Below are positions 1 through 4,561 of a DNA stretch of 7,730 bases, piece by piece. The stretch spans positions 1 through 7,730 of the forward strand of contig JALOCA010000066.1 in the NCBI GenBank assembly GCA_023227965.1, given 5' to 3'. Each line of letters begins with the position of its first letter. Within the stretch, counting starts at the first letter, position 1. The notes beneath the pieces are model-generated. The model did no database searches, had not been told where the DNA came from, and was given only the letters and a program-made list of their open reading frames with translations. Position numbers and translations under genes: made by a program. The DNA comes from Lentimicrobiaceae bacterium (GTDB lineage Bacteria > Bacteroidota > Bacteroidia > Bacteroidales > JALOCA01).

Positions 1-2
1 AA

Positions 3-839
3 GTTCCCAAAAATGTTGATGTCATCAAATGTGTAGGCTCACGCGACGAAGCCAAGGGCATCGAATTCTGTTCTAAGATATGCTGCATGTACACCGCCAA
101 GCATGCCATGCTACTGCATCACAAAGTTCACGATTCAAAAGCTTATGTTTTCTATATGGATATTCGTGCGGCAGGTAAGGGTTATGAGGAATTTGTAAAA
201 CGCGCCCAGGTGGAAACCGGCGTTACCTACCTTCGTGGAAGGGTTTCAAAAATTTATCAGAAAGGGAAAAAACTTATTGTCAGAGGAGAAGACGCTCAGA
301 TTGGTCAGGTCGTTGAGGTAGAAGCCGACATGGTGGTTTTGGCAACAGCCGTTCTGCCTCAGTTGGATAATCCCGAACTTGCCCGTTTGCTTGGTATTTC
401 TTACGATAAATACGGTTTCCTTTCGGAAGCTCATCCTAAATTACGTCCCGTAGAAACTGCCAAAGCAGGCATTTACCTTGCAGGATGTGCCCAGGCACCT
501 AAAGACATTCCCGACACCGTTTCGCAGGCTTCGGCTTGTGCTGCCAAAGTGTGCGGACTTTTTTCAGGCGACACCCTGAAAAAAGACCCGATGATTTCGC
601 ACATCATTAAAGACAATTGCACCGGCTGTCAGAACTGCATAAGGGTATGCCCTTACGGAGCAATTGTTACTGAAGAAATCCCATTGGGTCATGGCTCAAA
701 GGAAATGCGTACCGTTGCCAAAGTGAACGAAGGAGTTTGCCAGGGCTGCGGTTCCTGCGTAGCCATCTGCAGAAGCTTTGCCGCTACTCTTTCTGGATTT
801 AACGATAAACAAATCATTAATACGATACTTTCGATATGA
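3..839 (+). CDS. hdrA: HdrA-like heterodisulfide reductase subunit A, C-terminal part (5' end cut by window)
   Basis: This is the last 278 residues of an HdrA-family flavo-iron-sulfur protein; the frame is open to the left edge, so the Met at 87 is internal and not the start. Fragment residues 10-28 carry CVGSRDE followed by CSKICC (C10, C23, C27, C28), the cysteine pattern HdrA uses for its cluster near FAD. The stretch GIYLAGCAQAPKDIPDTVSQ (residues about 156-175) is the conserved end of the thioredoxin-reductase-like FAD domain. Two ferredoxin motifs follow, C206/C209/C212/C216 and C246/C249/C252/C256. The second has Arg where Pro usually follows the last Cys. In the family, HdrA is the flavin-based electron-bifurcating hub between ferredoxin, HdrBC and an electron-input module. 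The N-terminal part is unseen. The stop overlaps the next gene by 4 nt (ATGA), implying translational coupling. Confidence 0.93.
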   Translation, partial: VPKNVDVIKCVGSRDEAKGIEFCSKICCMYTAKHAMLLHHKVHDSKAYVFYMDIRAAGKGYEEFVKRAQVETGVTYLRGRVSKIYQKGKKLIVRGEDAQIGQVVEVEADMVVLATAVLPQLDNPELARLLGISYDKYGFLSEAHPKLRPVETAKAGIYLAGCAQAPKDIPDTVSQASACAAKVCGLFSGDTLKKDPMISHIIKDNCTGCQNCIRVCPYGAIVTEEIPLGHGSKEMRTVAKVNEGVCQGCGSCVAICRSFAATLSGFNDKQIINTILSI

Positions 840-1315
840 GCGAAATAAAAGAACAATTAGTAAGCGCTGAAAAACCCGCAATTACCGCTCCCGAAGGATG
901 GGAACCAGTCATCATTGGCATTCTTTGCAACTGGTGCTCGTATGCAGGTAGCGACCTTACCGGAACATCACGACTTCAATATCCACCTAACATCAGGATC
1001 ATTCGTGTACCATGTTCCTCAAGAGTTGACCCATGGTTTATCATCAAATCATTGCAAACTGTCGCCGACGGAGTGCTTATTTCTGGATGCCATCCAGGCG
1101 ATTGCCATTACATCGCAGGTAACTATTATGCCCGCCGCCGTTTCCTCGTTACAAAAAAACTGCTCAATTTCGTAGGTTATCACGAAAACAGGATTCAGTT
1201 TTCATGGGTTTCGGCTGCCGAAGGTCCAAAATTTGCCAAAGTAGTGGAAAAAGTTACCGCTGACATTAAGAAACTCGGACCCCTTCACCAATATAAAAAG
1301 GAGGATATTCGCTGA
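836..1315 (+). CDS. mvhD: MvhD/FlxD-type hydrogenase iron-sulfur subunit
   Basis: A 159-residue protein of the MvhD (FlpD/FlxD) family, which carries electrons from an input module (hydrogenase, formate dehydrogenase or NADH module) to HdrA. The signature is complete: CNWCSYAGSDLTG at residues 31-43, SRLQYPPNIRIIRVPC ending at C60, and GCHPGDCHY with C85 and C90. These five cysteines include the expected [2Fe-2S] ligands. VSAAEGPKF near the C-terminus is also typical. Length fits the family's stand-alone form. The start overlaps the hdrA stop in ATGA, and its own stop overlaps the next ATG by one base. No hydrogenase gene is visible, and the following genes encode an FAD/NAD(P) module. Its role here is therefore more like FlxD (NAD(P)H input) than MvhD of methanogens. 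The symbol denotes the family, not proven orthology. Confidence 0.93.
   Translation: MSEIKEQLVSAEKPAITAPEGWEPVIIGILCNWCSYAGSDLTGTSRLQYPPNIRIIRVPCSSRVDPWFIIKSLQTVADGVLISGCHPGDCHYIAGNYYARRRFLVTKKLLNFVGYHENRIQFSWVSAAEGPKFAKVVEKVTADIKKLGPLHQYKKEDIR
1300..1304 (+). promoter_or_regulatory. Shine-Dalgarno site for the first dicluster subunit
   Basis: GGAGG lies inside the end of the mvhD-like gene, 10 nt before the ATG at 1315. It supports that start, which overlaps the preceding TGA by one base, and suggests independent re-initiation within the operon. It is one of only two strong GGAGG motifs I see just before a gene start in the window. Confidence 0.6.
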
Positions 1316-2166
1316 TGAACTACACTAAACAAATACAAGAAATCGCCACAAGGCTTTTTTCTGAAAACAAAATTGACGTTTTCGTAGGCTATCGCAAAAA
1401 TACCTACGGCGACAACCAGGTTCCTGTGCTAATCAACAGTGCAGAGGAGGTTTCTAAACTGATGATGGATGAAAAATCCTCTTTTAACCTTACCAATTAT
1501 TTGAAATACGAACATACCCGCAACAAACGCGTGGGACTGATTGTGAAAGGTTGCGACAGCCGTGCACTTAACCTTCTCATCACCGAAAACCAGGTGAAGC
1601 GCGAAAACCTGTACATCATTGGAATCTGCTGCGAGGGCGTTGTTGACGAAAAAGGTGAAATTGCCGGTAATTGCACCGAATGCGTGATGCCAAATGCCGT
1701 TGTTTATGACGAATTGCTCGGCAGCCCACAACCCGTTCGCGAATACAAACCCAATGCCGAGGTAATAGAATTAGCCGCCAAAAGCCTTGAAGAACGTGCA
1801 GCTACCTTTGAAGAAATTTTCAGCAACTGCATACGCTGCAATGCCTGCCGCCATTCGTGCCCAATGTGTTACTGTGCCAAATGTTGCATTGATCAGGAAA
1901 CTTCAGCTTTGTTCAACGGAGCCAATACCTTGCCCAATGCTACCCACGCATTGCTTACATGGAGCTTGCACCTCGCCGGACGCTGCGTTGATTGCCGCAA
2001 CTGCGAAAAAGCCTGTCCCATGCATCTGCCCTTGCATCTGCTTCACAAACAAAACGAAATGGTTATCTACGAAAACTTTCAGCAACACCTTAGTGGGATA
2101 GAAGAAAAAGACCCCGGCGCATTTTATAAATACAGCCTGAACGACCCTGATGATTTTATAATGTAA
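1315..2166 (+). CDS. 4Fe-4S dicluster protein, Flx/Hdr-associated iron-sulfur subunit (FlxC- or FlxB-like)
   Basis: This 283-residue soluble iron-sulfur protein has an N-terminal domain of about 165 residues containing KGCDSRAL, a motif shared with FrhB-like and AsrA-like proteins. A cysteine-rich C-terminal ferredoxin-type region follows. The first cluster motif is CIRCNACRHSC (C172, C175, C178, C182), followed by extra cysteines C185, C187, C190 and C191. The second is CVDCRNCEKAC (C224, C227, C230, C234). No transmembrane segment or signal peptide is visible, so it is cytoplasmic. The next gene has the same layout (N-terminal domain with a GCD/HCDARAL motif, then two clusters), so the two look like distant paralogues, as in Flx modules where two iron-sulfur subunits sit between the FAD protein and FlxD. 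I infer electron relay between the NAD(P)H-oxidising subunit and the MvhD-like protein; assignment to FlxB or FlxC is not settled. Confidence 0.88.
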   Translation: MNYTKQIQEIATRLFSENKIDVFVGYRKNTYGDNQVPVLINSAEEVSKLMMDEKSSFNLTNYLKYEHTRNKRVGLIVKGCDSRALNLLITENQVKRENLYIIGICCEGVVDEKGEIAGNCTECVMPNAVVYDELLGSPQPVREYKPNAEVIELAAKSLEERAATFEEIFSNCIRCNACRHSCPMCYCAKCCIDQETSALFNGANTLPNATHALLTWSLHLAGRCVDCRNCEKACPMHLPLHLLHKQNEMVIYENFQQHLSGIEEKDPGAFYKYSLNDPDDFIM

Positions 2167-2198
2167 AACCCCATACGGGAGTTTGTAAAATTAAGACT

Positions 2199-3236
2199 AT
2201 GAGCTATCAAATATATCAAACAGATAAAGCCGGACTGGCACAGTTCTACGAAAACATCATCGGTAAGAACGAAACCTATGCCCCGGTACTGAATTTTGAG
2301 AAATACGAATACAAAAAGGTTAGTAAACTTGCCGATTGCAATCCGGAATCGCCCATTGTGCTTACCATGAGCATGAAGCCTTTATTTTTTCCAAAAAACT
2401 CAGCTATCCTGAAATACAAGGAAAGTAGTGAAGGCACCGAAATAATTCCTGATGCTGAAGATGACCTGGCAAAAAAAAGAGTTGTTTTAGGTGTGAAACA
2501 TTGCGATGCGCGGGCTTTGCAGGTACTCGACAAAGTATATCAATGGGACTACCACGACGAAGATTACCGCAAACGTCGCGAAAATACTCTCATCATTTCC
2601 ACACGTTGCGAAAAAGCCGGTGCACATTGCTTCTGTACCTCGTTGGACTATGATGTGGAAAACTCGGATGCTTACGATGTGATGGTGGTGAAAGCTGCCG
2701 ACGGCAATTATTACCTCCAGGCGCATACCGACAAAGGTGATGCCTTTTTGAAAGAAAACACCGGCAAACTCGCAGCCAACGATGGTATCGAAAAGATTAA
2801 AGAACAATATACTGCCTTTGCTGCTTCTTTTGCATTAAAAATGAACTACGAAGAGGTAAGCAAACGCTTAAACGAACAGTTTGATTCGTCGGAGTTTGAA
2901 AATGCCACCAGCAACTGCATCAGTTGCAACACCTGTAGCTTCATTTGCCCTACCTGCCATTGCTTCAAAATTTCTGATGAAAAAATCAAGGATAAAGGAA
3001 TACGCTACAAGGCTTACGATTCGTGCAACTCGCCATACTTTACCCTGATGGCTGGCGGGCACAATCCACGCCCGGTAAAATATCGTCGCTGGCGCCAGCG
3101 TGCAATGCACAAGTTTGTGTATTACAAAGAACGTTTCGATGTAAACCTTTGCGTAGGTTGCGGCAAATGTGCCATCTCATGCCCCGTAAATATCCACATT
3201 TTTGATGTAGTGAACCAGGTAGCCAACAAAGCCTGA
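2199..3236 (+). CDS. 4Fe-4S dicluster protein, AsrA/HydB-like electron-transfer subunit (Flx module)
   Basis: A 345-residue cytoplasmic protein resembling the AsrA subunit of anaerobic sulfite reductase and the beta subunit of HydB-type sulfhydrogenase. The N-terminal domain has VKHCDARAL (C102) and RCEKAGAHCFCTS (C137, C144, C146), typical of that family. The C-terminal part carries CISCNTCSFICPTCHC (C240, C243, C246, C250, C253, C255) and CVGCGKCAISCPV (C318, C321, C324, C328), two [4Fe-4S] sites. It follows the previous subunit after 32 nt and precedes the FAD/NAD(P) subunit by 15 nt. AsrA-like and AsrB-like proteins usually work as a pair, so it most likely takes electrons from that flavoprotein. 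No catalytic AsrC-type sirohaem subunit is present, which argues against sulfite reductase and for an Flx-Hdr complex. No strong Shine-Dalgarno sequence precedes the ATG. Confidence 0.88.
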   Translation: MSYQIYQTDKAGLAQFYENIIGKNETYAPVLNFEKYEYKKVSKLADCNPESPIVLTMSMKPLFFPKNSAILKYKESSEGTEIIPDAEDDLAKKRVVLGVKHCDARALQVLDKVYQWDYHDEDYRKRRENTLIISTRCEKAGAHCFCTSLDYDVENSDAYDVMVVKAADGNYYLQAHTDKGDAFLKENTGKLAANDGIEKIKEQYTAFAASFALKMNYEEVSKRLNEQFDSSEFENATSNCISCNTCSFICPTCHCFKISDEKIKDKGIRYKAYDSCNSPYFTLMAGGHNPRPVKYRRWRQRAMHKFVYYKERFDVNLCVGCGKCAISCPVNIHIFDVVNQVANKA

Positions 3237-3251
3237 TAAAGAAAGAAAATT

Positions 3252-4085
3252 ATGGAACAACTTTTAGTACCAATGCTTTGCCGGGTAGAAAAAGTCATCA
3301 GCGAAACACCTGACGTAAATACTTTCCGCCTGAGAATAAAAGACGAAAACCAGCTTCAGCAGTTTAACTGGAGACCAGGTCAGTTTGTAGAATTTTCCCT
3401 TTTGGGCTATGGTGAATGCACCTTTTGTATTGCATCTTCTCCTACCCGAAAAGGAACTTTCGATTGCTCTATCAAAAAAGCCGGTAGCGTTACTGCCGAC
3501 ATTCACAGTCTGATTGAAGAAGGCATGGATGTTGGCATCCGCGGACCTTTCGGCAACTGGTTTCCTTACGATGAAATGAAAGGCAAGAACCTCCTTTTTA
3601 TAGGCGGTGGTATCGGATTGGCTCCTTTGCGTTCGCTCATTCAATATTGCATTGATAACCGCGGCGATTATAAAGATATAACTATACTGTACGGCGCACG
3701 TAGCAGCGCAGATTTAGTTTATAAAGAAGAACTCAAGGAATGGCAAGCCAATCCTTCTATAAAACTTGTTCTTACCATTGACCGACCCGAAGACAATTGG
3801 AACGACAACGTAGGCGTGGTTCCAAAAATCTTGGAGGAAGTAGTGAAACCTTCTATCGAAAACACTAAGGTAATCACCTGCGGTCCTCCAATTATGATAA
3901 AATATACACTACTGTCGCTCGACAAGCTGGGGTTTGAACCTAAAAATGTTATTACAACTCTCGAAATGAAGATGCAGTGCGGACTTGGCAAATGCGGTCG
4001 TTGCAACATTGGTCATACCTATGTTTGCAAAGACGGTCCTGTTTTTACTTATGAACAGTTAAAGGCTTTGCCTGACGAGTTTTAA
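3252..4085 (+). CDS. FAD/NAD(P)-binding oxidoreductase with [2Fe-2S] site (FlxA/AsrB/HydG-like)
   Basis: This 277-residue ferredoxin-NADP reductase-type flavoprotein is the likely NAD(P)H-reacting subunit. RPGQFVEFS (residues 41-49) is the FAD-domain motif. GPFGNWFP follows, then GGGIGLAP (118-125), the dinucleotide-binding loop. LYGARS and CGPP (210-213) complete the NAD(P) domain. The tail has C243, C248, C251 and C259 (CGLGKCGRC...C), the PyrK/AsrB-like [2Fe-2S] site that passes electrons to a partner. Length is usual for the family. It is the last gene of the operon, 15 nt after the AsrA-like gene. Together they match the NAD(P)H dehydrogenase part of Flx-Hdr complexes. NADH is inferred as the likely donor or acceptor; the sequence does not let me tell NADH from NADPH. 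No clear intrinsic terminator follows before the 21-bp repeat array. Confidence 0.92.
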   Translation: MEQLLVPMLCRVEKVISETPDVNTFRLRIKDENQLQQFNWRPGQFVEFSLLGYGECTFCIASSPTRKGTFDCSIKKAGSVTADIHSLIEEGMDVGIRGPFGNWFPYDEMKGKNLLFIGGGIGLAPLRSLIQYCIDNRGDYKDITILYGARSSADLVYKEELKEWQANPSIKLVLTIDRPEDNWNDNVGVVPKILEEVVKPSIENTKVITCGPPIMIKYTLLSLDKLGFEPKNVITTLEMKMQCGLGKCGRCNIGHTYVCKDGPVFTYEQLKALPDEF

Positions 4086-4144
4086 CAGACTCCCTGCTTA
4101 TGGGTACAATAAACCAAAATTTATTATAAAATACAAGTAATTGG
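4086..4144. other. A+T-rich spacer between the redox operon and the repeat array
   Basis: This 59-nt stretch holds no ORF and no convincing terminator hairpin. Its last 21 bases (4124-4144) end in GG and contain TTATAAAATA in phase with the array. They could be a decayed extra unit, though similarity is too weak to count it. Confidence 0.4.
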
Positions 4145-4220
4145 TTCTTTTAGAGTCGGCGTTGCTTCTTTTAGAGTCGGCGTCCCTTCTTTTAGAAGCA
4201 ATGTTGGGTCTTTTTTATAG

Positions 4221-4247
4221 AATGTTCCTTCGAAAAGAAGGAACATT
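4221..4247. repeat. Perfect inverted repeat inside the 21-bp array (hairpin A)
   Basis: AATGTTCCTTC and GAAGGAACATT are exact reverse complements separated by GAAAA. The two arms belong to adjacent array units, and the loop coincides with the core of the second unit. Confidence 0.85.
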
Positions 4248-4283
4248 GGGTCAGAAAGAAGGAACTTCCCTTCTTTTTGAGAG

Positions 4284-4331
4284 ATCATTCCCTCTTTTAG
4301 AACCATTAACCCCTCTAAAAGAAGGAATGAT
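4284..4331. repeat. Long inverted repeat inside the 21-bp array (hairpin C)
   Basis: ATCATTCC (4284-4291) pairs with GGAATGAT (4324-4331), and TCTTTTAGA (4293-4301) pairs with TCTAAAAGA (4314-4322). A single C/A mismatch separates the two stretches, and the loop ACCATTAACCCC is the one variable word with no partner. The arms come from units at 4271, 4292 and 4313. Confidence 0.85.
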
Positions 4332-4523
4332 GGCTCTTTTTTATTCAACGCCGACTCTTTTAGAAGCAAACGCATTTCTTTTTTAAGTAAAATAGACTTG
4401 CTAACCATTGAAACCTGCAAAGAAAGTGAGAAGCACCATGCTGTTACCTTACAGGGAGTATTAAAAACCCCGGTTCATCTGGAAAAAAGAACCGGAGATA
4501 GCACAATATATGGGTGCATTTAA

Positions 4524-4531
4524 TAAATTTG
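4524..4531 (+). promoter_or_regulatory. Candidate Bacteroidota -7 promoter element for the antiporter
   Basis: TAAATTTG fits the Bacteroidota -7 consensus TAnnTTTG and lies about 30 nt before the antiporter ATG. No TTTG or TTG box is present at the expected upstream distance (the sequence near 4500 is AGCACAA), so support is only half of a promoter. Confidence 0.3.
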
Positions 4532-4555
4532 CAGCATTATTTATAATAACATTCC

Positions 4556-4560
4556 GGAGG
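4556..4560 (+). promoter_or_regulatory. GGAGG motif unusually close to the antiporter start
   Basis: GGAGG is followed by a single T and then the ATG at 4562. A functional Shine-Dalgarno site normally needs about 5-9 nt. The next in-frame ATG is at codon 21, within the first membrane helix, so moving the start is unattractive. The motif may be fortuitous, since many Bacteroidota genes do without a Shine-Dalgarno. Confidence 0.3.
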
Positions 4561-4561
4561 T

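Larger units (their letters stand above)
4145..4365 (+). other. Predicted multi-branched fold of the array (closing stem plus three hairpins); possible structured RNA or ssDNA
   Basis: Manual pairing gives a closing stem of 13 perfect base pairs, 4152-4164 with 4346-4358. Beyond a 3x3 T/T internal loop it extends by 4 more pairs (4145-4148 with 4362-4365). Inside lie three hairpins: 4221-4231 with 4237-4247 (11 perfect pairs, 5-nt loop), 4253-4262 with 4269-4278 (10 pairs, one G-U), and 4284-4301 with 4314-4331 (17 of 18 pairs, 12-nt loop). A competing pairing exists between CAATGTT (4199-4205) and AACATTG (4242-4248). Pairing works equally well on either strand because no strand-specific U-tract terminator is seen. 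Whether it is transcribed is unknown. It could be read-through RNA after the redox operon, a processed small RNA, a leader of the antiporter gene, or structured single-stranded DNA. Confidence 0.55.
4145..4387. repeat. Array of exactly 21-bp degenerate repeats (11 full units plus one partial)
   Basis: Units start at 4145, 4166, 4187, 4208, 4229, 4250, 4271, 4292, 4313, 4334 and 4355, with a partial unit at 4376. Spacing is 21 bp each time, with no insertion or deletion. The first half is a conserved core, consensus YTCTTTTAGA. In units at 4229, 4250 and 4313 the central T-run is replaced by purines (TCGAAAAGA, TCAGAAAGA, TCTAAAAGA). The core is pseudo-palindromic (TCT...AGA), so it reads similarly on both strands. 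The second half is variable: GTCGGCGTTGC, GTCGGCGTCCC, AGCAATGTTGG, AGAATGTTCC, AGGAACATTGG, AGGAACTTCCC, AGATCATTCC, ACCATTAACCC, AGGAATGATGG, TCAACGCCGA and AGCAAACGCAT. This is not CRISPR: cores are too short and degenerate, spacers are 9-11 nt, and no cas gene is present. Twenty-one bp is two DNA helical turns and also seven codons. Function unknown. Confidence 0.9.
4388..4561. other. Upstream region of the antiporter gene, no gene seen
   Basis: This 174-nt stretch separates the array from the antiporter. It contains a 7-bp inverted repeat, CCGGTTC (4470-4476) with GAACCGG (4489-4495) around a 12-nt A-rich loop. No T-tract follows it, so it is not a standard intrinsic terminator. It could act in the 5' region of the antiporter transcript or as an operator. 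Confidence 0.45.

Noticed and set aside
87..839. A complete 250-residue HdrA-like protein starting at 87
   Set aside because: The same frame is open upstream to the window edge and includes the HdrA CVGSRDE and cysteine motifs before this Met, so it is an internal codon.
2199..4085. Anaerobic sulfite reductase (asrAB)
   Set aside because: The two proteins resemble AsrA and AsrB, but no AsrC-type sirohaem subunit follows, and the upstream HdrA and MvhD-like genes point to an Flx-Hdr complex.
4145..4387. CRISPR array
   Set aside because: Repeat cores are only about 10 nt and degenerate, the variable parts are 9-11 nt, many variable words are reverse complements of each other, and no cas gene is in the window.
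4470..4495. Intrinsic terminator upstream of the antiporter
   Set aside because: The 7-bp stem has a 12-nt loop and is followed by AGATAGCACA, not a T-tract.
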